A program made the translations under genes and the position numbers. Positions 10,359 to 19,889 of a stretch of 35,535 bases of DNA are shown here, piece after piece. Within the stretch, counting starts at the first letter, position 1, and the number at the start of each line of letters is the position of its first letter. The notes under the pieces are model-generated. The model saw nothing but the letters and a program-made list of their open reading frames with translations. It did no database searches and was not told the origin of the DNA. Location of the stretch: assembly GCA_029219285.1 (NCBI GenBank), contig JAQXTC010000011.1, positions 1-35,535 of the forward strand, written 5' to 3'. This DNA comes from Clostridiaceae bacterium. GTDB taxonomy: Bacteria > Bacillota > Clostridia > Clostridiales > Clostridiaceae.

Positions 10359-11000
10359 TTATTTATTTTTTAAACATTTTTCAAGTTTTCTTTTGACCCT
10401 CTGTAACGCATTATCTATAGACTTTGCATGCCTATCTAAATCACAAGCTATTTCTTGATATGATTTACCATCAAGATAAGATGTAAGCACTTCCAGTTCT
10501 AGGCTTGATAAAACTCTAGAAATCTCTTTTTCAATATGTTCCATCTGTTCTTGGCTTATGACTAATTCTTCAGGGTCTGTTATCTTTAATCCAGCCAAAA
10601 CATCCAAAAGAGTTCTATCTGATTCTTCTTCATATATCGGTTTATTTAAAGAAACATAAGTATTTAACGGAATATGTTTTTGTCTTGTAGCAGTTTTTAT
10701 TGCTGTAATAATTTGTCTTGTAACACATAGCTCTGCAAATGCTCTAAAAGATGACAGTTTATCCGGTTTGAAATCTCTTATAGCCTTATACAAGCCTATC
10801 ATTCCTTCTTGATATATATCTTCTTTATCTGCACCAATCAAAAAGTAGGATTTAGCTTTACCTTTAACAAAGTTCTCATACTTGTTAATAAGATATTCTT
10901 GAGCTCTTGCATTTCCTGCTTTTGCTTCTATTACAACTTCTTCATCTAATTTTTGTTCAAATTCTGAATAATCACCCTTTGAATATCCTTTATTGTACAA
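10359..11000 (-). CDS. sigH: RNA polymerase sigma factor SigH (sporulation, Spo0H type)
   Basis: SigH directs genes of the transition to sporulation. The 213-residue protein has region 2 (NKYENFVKGKAKSYFLIGAD, KEDIYQEGMIGLYKAIRDF), the helix SFRAFAELCVTRQIITAIKT, the stretch RQKHIPLNTYVSLNKPIYEE, and region 4 (LSSLELEVLTSYLDGKSYQE), all characteristic of Spo0H. The start is TTG at 11000 with GGAGGGGG just upstream. It follows yacP, as in Bacillus, but has its own strong promoter at 11038-11067. Confidence 0.95.
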   Translation of the reverse strand: MYNKGYSKGDYSEFEQKLDEEVVIEAKAGNARAQEYLINKYENFVKGKAKSYFLIGADKEDIYQEGMIGLYKAIRDFKPDKLSSFRAFAELCVTRQIITAIKTATRQKHIPLNTYVSLNKPIYEEESDRTLLDVLAGLKITDPEELVISQEQMEHIEKEISRVLSSLELEVLTSYLDGKSYQEIACDLDRHAKSIDNALQRVKRKLEKCLKNK

Positions 11001-11037
11001 TTTTCCCCCTCCGAACTATGCTAAATACATAAAATAA

Positions 11038-11067
11038 ATTATACATTAACAAAAAACTTCAAGTCAA
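11038..11067 (-). promoter_or_regulatory. sigma-A promoter of sigH
   Basis: TTGACT (11062-11067) and TATAAT (11038-11043) are separated by 18 bases on the minus strand. The promoter overlaps the gap after yacP. Confidence 0.82.
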
Positions 11068-11073
11068 TTAATT

Positions 11074-11586
11074 TCAATGGCTCCTACGCATTTCTTCAAG
11101 CTTTCTAAGAATATCCTCATCTAAATTATCTTGCAAATGATTCTTGGTAGAATATTTACTTTTTTCAGTCTTATGTCTTATATTATGCTCTACTTTCATA
11201 ACCTCATTATAGAATTCAATAGAAGACATCCTAACGGCTCCTCTTTGAAATATGGTTTGCTGTTCTAACCAATCAGAAGTAACAACACACACTTCGTATC
11301 TTCTGCCTATTTCATGTACTTCTCTCTCTATATAACTATCAGCTGTTTCACCTGTTTTAGTAAATACTATCAATAAACTTTTATTTATTATTTCTTTATT
11401 CTCAACATTCCCTTGAACTTTATAGCCATCAAAAACAATCACAACTTTACAGTCATTATAAGATGCATAATTGTGCATTATATCTACAAATTTATTTCTT
11501 GCTCCATCAAAACTAGCATTTTTTTCATTCTTTAAATTAGGCCAACTGTTTAAAACATTATAGCCATCAACAAATACTATTTTCAT
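11074..11586 (-). CDS. rae1: NYN-domain ribosome-associated endoribonuclease (YacP/Rae1 family)
   Basis: Bacillus Rae1 (YacP) enters the ribosomal A site and cleaves specific messages. This 170-residue homologue begins MKIVFVDGYNVLNSWPNLK, with the first acidic cluster of the PIN-like NYN fold (VDGYN, D7). VVIVFDGYKVQG and TKTGETADSYIERE follow, with further conserved acidic residues, and VVTSDWLEQQTIFQRGA carries the last. It sits between rlmB and sigH, 12 bases after rlmB, as in Bacillus. The ATG follows GGAGGTTAC. The family is clear; the targets are unknown here. Confidence 0.9.
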   Translation of the reverse strand: MKIVFVDGYNVLNSWPNLKNEKNASFDGARNKFVDIMHNYASYNDCKVVIVFDGYKVQGNVENKEIINKSLLIVFTKTGETADSYIEREVHEIGRRYEVCVVTSDWLEQQTIFQRGAVRMSSIEFYNEVMKVEHNIRHKTEKSKYSTKNHLQDNLDEDILRKLEEMRRSH

Positions 11587-11598
11587 GTAACCTCCAAG

Positions 11599-12381
11599 TT
11601 ACTTTAATCTACCTTTTAAAACCTCATACATCATTATACCACCTGCAACTGATGCATTTAAAGAATTAATTTTACCAACCATTGGTATTCTCACTAATTT
11701 ATCGCATTTTTTTAATGTTAATTTTGAAATTCCTCTTCCTTCACTTCCAATAATCAAAGCACAAGGCCCACTAAAATTAACCTCATAGCTGTATTCTGTA
11801 CCTGCAATATCTGCACCGTATACCCAAACGCCTTCTTCTTTTAATTCATCTAAAACTGTATTTATATTTGTAACCTTAGCAACTTTCACGTGTTCTATAG
11901 CACCTACAGATGATTTATAAACTGTTGATGTTATTCCAACATTTCTTCTCTTAGGAATTATTATTCCATGTGCTCCGCATAATTCAGCTGTTCTTATTAT
12001 AGAACCAAGATTATGAGGATCTTCTATTTCATCTAGAACAATTATAAATGGATCTTCTTGTTTTTCTTTAGCATAATCTAATATATCTTTTACATCACTA
12101 TAGACATAAGGAGTAACTCTTGCTATTACACCTTGATGCACCGAATTATTACTCATAACATCTAATTTTTTTCTGTCTACTTCTTTTATAACAAGTTTCT
12201 TTTCTTTTGCTATTTTTATTATTTCTCTAATAGATCCTTCCATTTGGCCTTTTGATATGTACAAAGCTTCAATAGTTCTATTTCCTTTTACTACTTCCAT
12301 AACTGCATTTCTGCCAATTATTAAGTCTTCTCTATCTTCAATTGTGTTATTTGTTTTTTTGTCAAAATTTTTTTTAGCCAT
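11599..12381 (-). CDS. rlmB: 23S rRNA 2'-O-ribose methyltransferase, TrmH/SpoU family (RlmB-like)
   Basis: This enzyme methylates a guanosine ribose in the 23S peptidyl-transferase region using S-adenosylmethionine. In the 260 residues the N-terminal substrate-binding domain begins IIGRNAVMEVVKGNRTIEAL. The knotted SPOUT domain carries motif 1 DPHNLGSIIRTAELCGAHGI, motif 2 ALIIGSEGRGIS and motif 3 IPMVGKINSLNASVAGGIMM. AGGAGG precedes the ATG. It belongs to the cysS-mrnC-rlmB-rae1 run. Naming as rlmB rests on family and gene order (Bacillus yacO). Confidence 0.92.
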   Translation of the reverse strand: MAKKNFDKKTNNTIEDREDLIIGRNAVMEVVKGNRTIEALYISKGQMEGSIREIIKIAKEKKLVIKEVDRKKLDVMSNNSVHQGVIARVTPYVYSDVKDILDYAKEKQEDPFIIVLDEIEDPHNLGSIIRTAELCGAHGIIIPKRRNVGITSTVYKSSVGAIEHVKVAKVTNINTVLDELKEEGVWVYGADIAGTEYSYEVNFSGPCALIIGSEGRGISKLTLKKCDKLVRIPMVGKINSLNASVAGGIMMYEVLKGRLK

Positions 12382-12395
12382 AAGTCCTCCTAAAT

Positions 12396-12812
12396 TTATT
12401 TAGTTATTATTTCAGTACTCATCTTTAGCACATAATTTAATCTTTCCCTATTCCCAACTAAATACAAGTATCCAACTAACGCTTCAAATCCAGTTGCCAT
12501 TCTATAATCTCTTACATCTGCATTTTTAGGTACAGTAGCCGATTTGGCATTTCTACCTCTCTTGTAGATATATTCTTCTTCCTCTGTTAAATTTTCTTCT
12601 ATTTGATGCATTATAGTTGATTGACTTTTTGCTTTCACAAATTTTATAGCTTCTTTATGAATCTTGTGAGCTGATAAACTGGTGTTATTTGACAACACAT
12701 AATTTCTTATGAAAATTTCATATACAGCATCTCCAACTATAGCTAACTGAAGCGGATTTAATTGTCTTGCTTCTTCTTTTGAAAATTCTCTTATTCTAAG
12801 GTCATCTAACAT
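12396..12812 (-). CDS. mrnC: Mini-ribonuclease III
   Basis: Mini-III is the RNase III catalytic domain without the dsRNA-binding domain; it matures 23S rRNA ends in Bacillus. The 138-residue protein begins MLDDLRIREFSKEEARQLNP. QLAIVGDAVYEIFIRNYVL carries the catalytic acidic pair, and TGFEALVGYLYLVGNRERL matches the second acidic motif. I place the start at 12812, with AAAGGAG eight bases upstream. The longer frame to 12842 would begin inside the hairpin at 12832-12861. It follows cysS directly. Confidence 0.93.
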   Translation of the reverse strand: MLDDLRIREFSKEEARQLNPLQLAIVGDAVYEIFIRNYVLSNNTSLSAHKIHKEAIKFVKAKSQSTIMHQIEENLTEEEEYIYKRGRNAKSATVPKNADVRDYRMATGFEALVGYLYLVGNRERLNYVLKMSTEIITK

Positions 12813-12831
12813 TACTAATTCTCCTTTAAAT

Positions 12832-12861
12832 AAGGGCTGCAAAAATACAATTGCAGCCCTT
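12832..12861 (-). terminator. Hairpin between cysS and mrnC (possible attenuator)
   Basis: An 11-bp perfect stem (AAGGGCTGCAA / TTGCAGCCCTT) with an 8-base loop lies between the cysS stop and the mrnC ribosome binding site. On the transcribed (minus) strand only TT-A-TTT follows; the clean U6 tract is on the plus strand, where no gene needs it. It is more likely a partial attenuator or processing site than a full stop. Confidence 0.55.
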
Positions 12862-12872
12862 TTTTATAAACT

Positions 12873-14270
12873 CTAAGCTTTCTTCCATCTAACACCTTGT
12901 GGTGTATCTTCAAGAACAATTCCTCTAGCTTTTAAATCATCTCTAATTTTATCTGCTAAAGCAAAGTCTCTATTTTTTCTAGCATTTTGTCTTTGTTCTA
13001 TTAATTCTTCTATTTCATTTTCTAAGCTTCCCTTAGTTGTATTTTGAAGCATACCTAAAGGCTTACCTAATTCCCTCATTAACTCTAAAGCTTTTGTTAC
13101 TAATTCTTTAGATGAATCAATAGTTACATTTGTATTTAAATCTTTTGATAATTCAAACAGAACAGTTATAGCATCTGCTGTATTGAAATCATCATCCATT
13201 TTTTCAATGAATTTTTCTCTGTATTTATCTAATGAATCAAGATACTTAATTTCTCCCTCAGTCATCTTTTCAACAGATACCTCTTCTAGAAGATTTTCTA
13301 GATTGTTAATTGTATTGTATAATCTTTCAACTGAAGCTTTAGCTGAATCTAATAGTTCTTTGCTAAAATTAATTTGAATTCTATAATGTGCATTTAACAT
13401 AAAGAATCTAATTACATCTGCTTCATATTCCTTTAATATATCTCTAACTGTAAAGAAATTATTAAGGGACTTAGACATCTTCTTATTGTTAACATTTATA
13501 TACGCAACATGAAGCCAGTAATTAGCAAATGTTTTTCCTGTTAGCGCTTCACTTTGAGCAATTTCATTTTCATGATGTGGAAAAGCTAAATCCATTCCAC
13601 CACCATGAATATCTATTGTATCACCTAAAAGATTTTTCGCCATACATGAACATTCAATATGCCATCCTGGTCTTCCCATTCCCCAAGGACTTTCCCAAGC
13701 TGGTTCTCCTGGTTTTTGAGATTTCCATACTGCAAAATCCATAGGATCTTCTTTTCTCTCATCAACTGTTATTCTAGCACCAGCTTGTAAATCATCAAGA
13801 TTTTGTCCTGATAATTTTCCATAAGAATCAAACTTTTTAGTACTAAAATATACATCACCATCTACTTCGTAAGCATATCCTTTTTCAATCAGTTCACTTA
13901 CAAAATCAATTATAGCTTGAATATATTCTGTAGCTCTAGGATTGGTTGTTGCTCTTTCAATACCTAATCCATCAGCATCTTTATAATACTCAGCAATATA
14001 CTTATCGCCAATTTCCTTTACTGTTGTATGTTCCTCATTTGCTTTACTAATCATTTTATCATCAATATCAGTAAAGTTTTGTACAAAATTAACTTTATAA
14101 CCTCTATACTCAAAGTATCTTCTCATAACATCAAAAACTATAAAAGTTCTTGCATTACCTATATGAAAGAAATTGTACACAGTAGGTCCACATGCATACA
14201 TTTTTATTTCCCCTGGTGTTAGAGGCTTAAATTCTTCTTTTCTTCTAGTTAGAGTATTATATAACTTCAT
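12873..14270 (-). CDS. cysS: Cysteinyl-tRNA synthetase
   Basis: This class I synthetase charges tRNA-Cys. The 465-residue protein begins [20 protein letters not shown]. It has the zinc ligand in [10 protein letters not shown], the HIGH motif as [15 protein letters not shown] and [20 protein letters not shown] (zinc site), and the KMSKS loop ([11 protein letters not shown]). The C-terminal anticodon-binding helices end WKKA. The ATG at 14270 has GGAGG eight bases upstream; a TTG-ATG pair gives one extra codon in the longest frame. It lies 17 bases after proS and is probably co-transcribed from the T-box promoter. Confidence 0.97.
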   Translation of the reverse strand: MKLYNTLTRRKEEFKPLTPGEIKMYACGPTVYNFFHIGNARTFIVFDVMRRYFEYRGYKVNFVQNFTDIDDKMISKANEEHTTVKEIGDKYIAEYYKDADGLGIERATTNPRATEYIQAIIDFVSELIEKGYAYEVDGDVYFSTKKFDSYGKLSGQNLDDLQAGARITVDERKEDPMDFAVWKSQKPGEPAWESPWGMGRPGWHIECSCMAKNLLGDTIDIHGGGMDLAFPHHENEIAQSEALTGKTFANYWLHVAYINVNNKKMSKSLNNFFTVRDILKEYEADVIRFFMLNAHYRIQINFSKELLDSAKASVERLYNTINNLENLLEEVSVEKMTEGEIKYLDSLDKYREKFIEKMDDDFNTADAITVLFELSKDLNTNVTIDSSKELVTKALELMRELGKPLGMLQNTTKGSLENEIEELIEQRQNARKNRDFALADKIRDDLKARGIVLEDTPQGVRWKKA

Positions 14271-14287
14271 CAATCAATCCTCCTAAA

Positions 14288-16003
14288 CTATTTTAGTTTT
14301 AAATTGTTTTTTTCAAATTCTGCCTTAACCTTACCTAAAACTTCTTCAATCTTAATAACTTCATTATCTCCGCCTGCTCTTAGCTTAAATTCAACAGATT
14401 CTTCATTAATCTTCTTACCAACTGTTACTCTCATTGGAATACCCATAAGTTCAGAATCCTTAAATTTAACTCCAGCTCTTTCATTTCTATCATCAAGTAA
14501 AACTTCTACTCCAAGCTTTTCTAATGATTCATAAATTTCAGTAGCTATTCTCATTTGTTCTTCGTCTTTTATGTTAACTGGTATAACAGATACATGATAT
14601 GGTGCTACTGATAATGGCCATATAATTCCGTTTTCATCATTGTGTTGTTCAATAATTGAAGCCATTGTTCTAGTTACACCTATTCCATAGCATCCCATTA
14701 TAAATGGTTTTTCTTTACCATTTTCATCTATAAACTTAGCATTCATTGCTTCTGAATACTTAGTACCTAATTTAAATATATGACCTACTTCTGTTCCACG
14801 TGAGATAGTTATCTTTTCACCACAAACTGGACATTTTTCTCCTTCTGTTACATTTCTGTAATCTCCAACAACACCTTCGAAATCTCGTCCGTAATTTACG
14901 TTCTTTAAATGATATCCAGTTTCATTAGCGCCAACAACCATGTTGTACATATTCTTAACTTCTTCATCAACTAATAATAAATCAACTTTTAATCCTACTG
15001 GTCCTCCAAAGCCAACTTCACCTCCTGTTGCATTTGTATATTCTTCATAAGACGCCATTATTATATCGCTCTTAGCATCAGCTGCATTAGCAACCTTAAC
15101 TTCATTTACTTCTCTGTCTCCTCTTACAAGAACACCTACAATTTTTCCATCTACATTAAACATTAATAATTTAGCAGTTTTCTTTGAGTCAACATTTAAG
15201 AATTCTGATACTTCATCTATTCCTCTGCTATCTGGAGTTGATACTTTTTCTACTTCTAATAATTCTTCTTTCTCTGCTATATCAGGAATTGCTGCTGCCT
15301 TTTCTATGTTAGCTGCATAATTACAGTGAGTACAGAATACTACATCATCTTCTCCAACTTCTGATTTTACCATAAATTCCATTGAATTCGATCCACCAAT
15401 TGCACCTGAATCAGCTTCAACGCCTTTAGCATCAAGACCACATCTATTAAAGATTCTTACATATGCATCATGCATTTTATCAAATGAAACATCTAATCCT
15501 GCTTGATCCTTATCAAAACTATAAGCATCTTTCATGACGAATTCTCTACTTCTCATAACTCCAAATCTTGGTCTTCTTTCATCTCTATACTTTGTTTGAA
15601 TTTGATAAAGATTTACTGGTAATTGTTTGTATGACTTTATTGTATTTCTTGCAACATCAGTAAATACTTCTTCATGAGTAGGTCCAAGACAAAAATCTCT
15701 ATCATTTCTATCTTTAACTCTAAACATTTCTGCTCCATAAGCATCCCATCTTCCTGATTCTTGCCATAATTCTGCTGGAATCATTGCTGAAGCTAAAAAT
15801 TCTTGAGCTCCTGATGCATTCATTTCTTCTCTAACTATATTTTCTATATTTTTTAATACTTTTAAACCTAAAGGCATATAATTATATACCCCTGATGCCA
15901 TTTTTCTCATCATACCTGATCTAAGCATTAATTTATGACTTGATATTTCAGCTTCTGCTGGAACTTCTCTTAATGTTAAAACTAACATATTTGACATTTT
16001 CAT
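14288..16003 (-). CDS. proS: Prolyl-tRNA synthetase (bacterial type with editing domain)
   Basis: This class II synthetase charges tRNA-Pro. The 571-residue protein begins [20 protein letters not shown]. Class II motif 1 lies in the [20 protein letters not shown] region, motif 2 in [20 protein letters not shown] and motif 3 in [17 protein letters not shown]. The INS editing domain sits in the middle (about residues 225-410), typical of the long bacterial form. I choose ATG 16003 because AGGAGGATG lies seven bases upstream; an upstream in-frame ATG at 16036 lies inside the leader. Expression is controlled by the proline T-box at 16039-16230. Confidence 0.96.
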   Translation of the reverse strand: MKMSNMLVLTLREVPAEAEISSHKLMLRSGMMRKMASGVYNYMPLGLKVLKNIENIVREEMNASGAQEFLASAMIPAELWQESGRWDAYGAEMFRVKDRNDRDFCLGPTHEEVFTDVARNTIKSYKQLPVNLYQIQTKYRDERRPRFGVMRSREFVMKDAYSFDKDQAGLDVSFDKMHDAYVRIFNRCGLDAKGVEADSGAIGGSNSMEFMVKSEVGEDDVVFCTHCNYAANIEKAAAIPDIAEKEELLEVEKVSTPDSRGIDEVSEFLNVDSKKTAKLLMFNVDGKIVGVLVRGDREVNEVKVANAADAKSDIIMASYEEYTNATGGEVGFGGPVGLKVDLLLVDEEVKNMYNMVVGANETGYHLKNVNYGRDFEGVVGDYRNVTEGEKCPVCGEKITISRGTEVGHIFKLGTKYSEAMNAKFIDENGKEKPFIMGCYGIGVTRTMASIIEQHNDENGIIWPLSVAPYHVSVIPVNIKDEEQMRIATEIYESLEKLGVEVLLDDRNERAGVKFKDSELMGIPMRVTVGKKINEESVEFKLRAGGDNEVIKIEEVLGKVKAEFEKNNLKLK

Positions 16004-16038
16004 ATATAAACATCCTCCTAAATATTTATTTTTCAATA

Positions 16039-16065
16039 AAAAAAATCCGCCCCTATATTAGGGCG
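16039..16065 (-). terminator. T-box terminator hairpin upstream of proS
   Basis: CGCCC / GGGCG with an A-U extension encloses a short A/T loop and is followed on the minus strand by GATTTTTTTT. It competes with the T-box antiterminator. Confidence 0.88.
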
Positions 16066-16230
16066 AATTATACTCGCGGTACCACCTAAATTTGTTCTCT
16101 AAAATGTTAACGGTATTAAACCGATAGTTGTATCTATAGCTCAAAAGCTGGTTCAAAGTCTGTTGAAAATCTTACAGCCAAGGATTTTCTCTCTGAAAAG
16201 GCGACCTCTACTATTCTTTCTCATCGCATG
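16039..16230 (-). ncRNA. T-box leader of proS, specifier CCA (Pro)
   Basis: The T-box sequence AGGTGGTACCGCG (16075-16087) is present, followed by a CGCCC/GGGCG terminator with eight U residues. Stem I starts near GATGAGAAAG (16216-16225). Its lower helix AAAG/CTTTT and upper helix AGGTC/GACTT bound an internal loop with AATAGTAG on one side and GAACCAG on the other, giving specifier CCA (16149-16151), a proline codon followed by a purine. The TGGT of the T-box fits a tRNA ending ACCA. Uncharged tRNA-Pro should favour the antiterminator and proS (perhaps cysS) transcription. Confidence 0.92.
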
Positions 16231-16263
16231 ACAATATTAAATTTTTTTAAAAATTTTGCTTTC

Positions 16264-16292
16264 ATTATAACGTTTCAGTAAGACTCTGTCAA
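16264..16292 (-). promoter_or_regulatory. sigma-A promoter of the T-box/proS transcript
   Basis: Perfect consensus boxes TTGACA (16287-16292) and TATAAT (16264-16269) are 17 bases apart on the minus strand, just past the ispD stop. Confidence 0.93.
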
Positions 16293-16302
16293 TATTTCCT
16301 TA

Positions 16303-16980
16303 TCAGTTCTCCTTTGCCAAATACTCAGCTATAACAATATCTTCTGGAGTTGTGACCTTAATATTAGTATACTCTCCATCATAAATATATACTTTATGTC
16401 CATAATTCTCTAAAACCATCGTATCATCTGTAACAGAAATATTATCTCTTTTTATTTTTTCATGACACTTCATTATTAAATCATACTTAAAGCTTTGAGG
16501 TGTCTGTATTGCTACTAAATCTGCTCTATTAGGTGTATCTATAGAGAAGCCTTCAGCATTTTTAACCTTAATTGTATCTTTTGGCATCACTCCAGGAGCT
16601 GTTGCTCCATACTCTCTCGCATAACGTATACCATTTAAAATTATATTTTCCGAAACAAAAGGCCTTGCCCCATCATGTACTAATACAACTTCTGAATCTT
16701 TACACTTTTGCAATCCATTATAAACAGAATCTTGTCTTTCTTTACCACCCACTACAATCTCATCAACATTTAAGGCATACTTATCTAATACATTTTCTAT
16801 ACAATATTCAATTTCATCTTTAGGAAGTACAAGTACTACCTTATCAATACTGTTACAATTTAAGAATTTTTTTAATGTGTAGTATAAAATCGGTTTATCA
16901 TTAATATGAATAAATTGTTTACTTACAGCACTGCCCATTCTCTTGCCTTTTCCTCCAGCTAAAACTATAGCAGAAACCAT
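16303..16980 (-). CDS. ispD: 2-C-methyl-D-erythritol 4-phosphate cytidylyltransferase
   Basis: IspD joins CTP to MEP in the non-mevalonate isoprenoid pathway. The 225-residue protein begins [20 protein letters not shown] after the initiator Met, the nucleotidyltransferase loop with its conserved Arg and Lys. It then has [11 protein letters not shown] (metal-binding Asp), GVMPKDTIK, and the C-terminal [16 protein letters not shown] with its conserved aspartates. AAAGGAG precedes the ATG. The yacL stop overlaps its start by one base (TAATG), so the two are translationally coupled. A standalone ispD without fused ispF is normal for Firmicutes. Confidence 0.95.
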   Translation of the reverse strand: MVSAIVLAGGKGKRMGSAVSKQFIHINDKPILYYTLKKFLNCNSIDKVVLVLPKDEIEYCIENVLDKYALNVDEIVVGGKERQDSVYNGLQKCKDSEVVLVHDGARPFVSENIILNGIRYAREYGATAPGVMPKDTIKVKNAEGFSIDTPNRADLVAIQTPQSFKYDLIMKCHEKIKRDNISVTDDTMVLENYGHKVYIYDGEYTNIKVTTPEDIVIAEYLAKEN

Positions 16981-18083
16981 TATTTATTCTCCTTTTCTTT
17001 TGGTTTTCCAAAAATCATTCTTCCTGCTGATGTTTGAAGTACAGAGGTTACAACAACATCAATTTTATCACCTATATACTTCTTACCACCTTCAACAACA
17101 ATCATTGTTCCGTCATCTAAATATGCTACTCCTTGACTTGATTCCTTACCATCTTTAACTACTTCCACTGTCATTTCTTCACCTGGTATTACAACTGGTT
17201 TTATAGCATTTGATAACTCATTTATATTAAGTACAGGAACTCCTTGCACCTCTGCTACTTTATTTAAGTTATAATCATTTGTTAACACTTTTCCATGCAG
17301 TACTTGAGTTAACTTTAAAAGTTTACTATCAACCTCTTCAATTTTAGGAAAATCTCCTTCCCAAACTTGCGTTTCAATTGCTAATTCTTTTTGAATCTTA
17401 TTTAATATATCAAGTCCTCTTCTACCTCGAACTCTTTTTAAGGAATCAGCTGAATCTGAGATATGTCTAAGTTCATCTAAAACGAAATTTGGTATAATAA
17501 GAGGTCCTTCCACAAATCCAGTTTGACAAATATCAAATATTCTTCCATCTATTATTACTGACGTATCAAGTATTTTAGGCACTGCTTTTACCGATGACTT
17601 TATCTTTTTCTCTCTAACTACACCATTTTTCTTCAAATTTAATAAAATATTTGTTATATCACTTTTCTTTTTTATCATAATATCCATTCCGATTATAGCA
17701 GCAATCAGGTTTAACATAACCACTATAATTGGACCTATAACCTTATTAATATCTAGTATTGGTCTAGATAGAATACTTGTAATTATAAGAGCTATCATTG
17801 CTCCTATAGACCCATAAACAATCTCCCCAACAGTTAACTTTTGTATGTTCTTCTCAATATAATCGATTAAATTTGCAATAGCTGAAGAAATTTTTGGTGC
17901 AAATATATATGAAATAATTCCAAAAATCAAACAAATAAAAATAATAAATAATACCTTACCATAAAACTCAGATAAAAATGCCCAATTATGTACTATGGGA
18001 GTAAAAAATAAAAATTCACTAACTCCATATCCAATAGCAATACCAGCTAATACAAACATACTTCTAATTATCTTGTTAAACAT
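16980..18083 (-). CDS. yacL: Membrane PIN-TRAM domain protein (YacL family)
   Basis: This 367-residue membrane protein has four N-terminal transmembrane segments (about residues 8-27, 40-62, 91-112 and 118-137). A cytoplasmic PIN nuclease-like domain follows (about 172-290), with acidic residues in [29 protein letters not shown] and [16 protein letters not shown]-terminal TRAM RNA-binding domain (about 298-360, [20 protein letters not shown]) ends the protein. The domain order matches Bacillus YacL. Its role is unknown; the PIN and TRAM domains suggest RNA cleavage at the membrane, but this is inference. It starts the yacL-ispD pair. Confidence 0.9.
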   Translation of the reverse strand: MFNKIIRSMFVLAGIAIGYGVSEFLFFTPIVHNWAFLSEFYGKVLFIIFICLIFGIISYIFAPKISSAIANLIDYIEKNIQKLTVGEIVYGSIGAMIALIITSILSRPILDINKVIGPIIVVMLNLIAAIIGMDIMIKKKSDITNILLNLKKNGVVREKKIKSSVKAVPKILDTSVIIDGRIFDICQTGFVEGPLIIPNFVLDELRHISDSADSLKRVRGRRGLDILNKIQKELAIETQVWEGDFPKIEEVDSKLLKLTQVLHGKVLTNDYNLNKVAEVQGVPVLNINELSNAIKPVVIPGEEMTVEVVKDGKESSQGVAYLDDGTMIVVEGGKKYIGDKIDVVVTSVLQTSAGRMIFGKPKEKENK

Positions 18084-18161
18084 AACTTCACCTCCTCAAT
18101 TTAAATTATTACCATTTTCATTATAAAAAAATCCAAAAAATGCATATCTATGCACACACAA

Positions 18162-18170
18162 ATTATATCA
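18162..18170 (-). promoter_or_regulatory. Extended -10 promoter of yacL-ispD
   Basis: The minus strand reads TGATATAAT, a TGn-extended perfect -10 box, with no clear -35 at the usual distance. A small palindrome, TGCATA/TATGCA, lies in the leader at about 18141-18154. Confidence 0.55.
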
Positions 18171-18294
18171 TACTAAATATACTACTAAAATAAATATTTA
18201 GTAAATTAAAAGTTTTTTAATTTTTACCCCCTATGAAATAGTTATACTATTGGTTATTATAATCTTATTAGCAAAAAGGATTTATACCCTTATA

Positions 18295-18324
18295 TTGACA
18301 AATGTAACTTTGAATCACTATAAT
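18295..18324 (+). promoter_or_regulatory. sigma-A promoter of the 131-residue Cys-containing protein
   Basis: TTGACA (18295-18300) and TATAAT (18319-18324) are both perfect, with an 18-base spacer. This sits divergent to yacL. Confidence 0.88.
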
Positions 18325-18366
18325 ATAATTAAAATTACACCTTTAAAACACAAAGGAGTGGGACCT

Positions 18367-18762
18367 ATGAAGGATATAATTTATGATGACTTTCAAAACT
18401 CTGTAAACGATTCACTACTTAGACATAAAAGTATTATAGATTTACTTACAAAATACTCTGAATCCAATGCAAGAGTAAGTAGAGCCATTGCAAAAGCAGT
18501 AACAAATTGTGGTTGTATTTCAATAAACGCAAAAAAACAACACTTGCCAGAAGATGAATCCTTAGATAATCTTTCAGAATGCTTAAGTTCACATATAGAA
18601 GGTGAATTGTGCGAAAATTGTCGTGAGGTAATTGAAAGAGAAATGGGAAATAATCTCTTTTATTTAACTTCTCTTTGTAATGAACTTGGAATAAATCTAT
18701 ATGATATTCTTTTAAAAGAGCATGATAGAATTAATACTTTAGGTAAATTCACTTTTAGATAA
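18367..18762 (+). CDS. Conserved clostridial-type protein of unknown function, MazG-like C-terminus
   Basis: The 131-residue protein starts MKDIIYDDFQNSVNDSLLRH at the ATG at 18367, with GGAG eight bases upstream; the frame is open further back but without a ribosome binding site. It is helical and soluble, with no signal peptide. Two Cys pairs stand out: NCGC (about residues 48-51) and CENC (about 82-85). The last third, EMGNNLFYLTSLCNELGINL then YDILLKEHDRI, has the rhythm of MazG-type pyrophosphohydrolase helices (ExxGDxxxxL), but the metal-binding Asp position is Asn. I do not know its function. It is monocistronic, with its own promoter and terminator. Confidence 0.82.
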   Translation: MKDIIYDDFQNSVNDSLLRHKSIIDLLTKYSESNARVSRAIAKAVTNCGCISINAKKQHLPEDESLDNLSECLSSHIEGELCENCREVIEREMGNNLFYLTSLCNELGINLYDILLKEHDRINTLGKFTFR

Positions 18763-18770
18763 AAAATAAA

Positions 18771-18801
18771 TTAGGGATACTATTAAAAGTATCCCTAATT
18801 T
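18771..18801. terminator. Bidirectional terminator between the 131-residue gene and disA
   Basis: An 11-bp stem (TTAGGGATACT / AGTATCCCTAA) with a 6-base loop is followed by TTTTAT on the plus strand. It lies between two convergent genes and probably serves both. Confidence 0.82.
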
Positions 18802-18809
18802 TATAAAAA

Positions 18810-19877
18810 TTATAATTGTTTATTCAAATAAACTTGCTCATTAATTCTTTTTAATCCAGATCTAATCGCTTTTGCTCTTGCTTCTCCAATACCTTCAACT
18901 TTATCTAAGTCTTCTATTTCAGCATCGATAATGCTTGTTAAATCTTTAAATTGATTAATTAGATTTTCTATTACATTTGCAGGTATTCTCGGTACTTTAC
19001 TAAGCATTCTATATCCTTTTGGTGATATCAATGTTTCAACTAATGATTCTGATCCATATCCAATTACTTTGGATATAGCTTCTAAATCTAATAGTTCAGT
19101 TTGTGTTAACTTTTGTATATCTGTATAAACCTCATCAGCTTCATAACCTTCTTTAATATAATCTTTTATTAAAAGAATCCCATCTCTTTCAATATGTTTT
19201 ACAAGTTCATTTAACTGCATGGAAACAAGTCTTCCTTCATTCCCTAATTCCAGTATGTACATTTTTATTTCTTCTACTATTCTCATAACCATTTCTGTTC
19301 TTTGAATAGCTGTTGCTACATCAAACAAAGTAGTTAAATCTTGAAATTCTAATAAATTCAAATTATTAATAACTCTATCTAATACCGCAACGTACTTCTC
19401 TAATGTTTGAATAGCCTGATTAGCTTTTTCTAAAATCACACTACTTTCTCTTAGTACATATCTTATATCACCTTTATATACTGTTATCATGTTTCGTCTT
19501 TGAGAAATAGCAACAACAATATCCCCTGTTTGTTTTGCAACTCTATGAGCTGTTCTATGTCTAGTTCCAGTTTCAAAAGTTGGTATTGAAGCATCAGGTA
19601 ACAATTGGATATTAGCTGATACTATTTTCTTTAAATCTTTACTTACTATAATAGCACCATCCATCTTAGCAAGTTCATATACATACGCTGCAGTATACTC
19701 CGAATTAATAGCAAATCCACCATCTGCCATTTTCATTATTTCATCACTATCACTTAATACTATAAGGCCTCCAGTTTTTGCTCTTAGAATATTTTCAAGA
19801 CCTTCTCTAATAGCTGTTCCTGGACACATAATTTTTAATATCTTTTGTATTTCTACATCCTTTTCTAACCTCATCAT
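18810..19877 (-). CDS. disA: Diadenylate cyclase DisA (DNA integrity scanning, c-di-AMP synthase)
   Basis: DisA makes c-di-AMP from two ATP and in Bacillus scans DNA for lesions. The 355-residue protein has the DAC domain with the catalytic DGA motif (residues 73-75) and RHRTAHR (106-112), both intact. A helical linker follows, then a C-terminal helix-hairpin-helix DNA-binding domain ([20 protein letters not shown]). GAGGTG stands just before two adjacent ATGs (19877 and 19874); either could start. It follows radA by 12 bases, as in most Firmicutes. Confidence 0.97.
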   Translation of the reverse strand: MMRLEKDVEIQKILKIMCPGTAIREGLENILRAKTGGLIVLSDSDEIMKMADGGFAINSEYTAAYVYELAKMDGAIIVSKDLKKIVSANIQLLPDASIPTFETGTRHRTAHRVAKQTGDIVVAISQRRNMITVYKGDIRYVLRESSVILEKANQAIQTLEKYVAVLDRVINNLNLLEFQDLTTLFDVATAIQRTEMVMRIVEEIKMYILELGNEGRLVSMQLNELVKHIERDGILLIKDYIKEGYEADEVYTDIQKLTQTELLDLEAISKVIGYGSESLVETLISPKGYRMLSKVPRIPANVIENLINQFKDLTSIIDAEIEDLDKVEGIGEARAKAIRSGLKRINEQVYLNKQL

Positions 19878-19889
19878 CTCACCTCAATT

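Noticed and set aside
16004-16036. Earlier ATG start for proS
   Set aside because: It lies next to the T-box terminator and upstream of the AGGAGG; the ATG at 16003 fits spacing and family length.
18250-18366. Hydrophobic N-terminal extension of the 131-residue protein
   Set aside because: It runs through the consensus promoter at 18295-18324 and has no ribosome binding site; the ATG at 18367 does.
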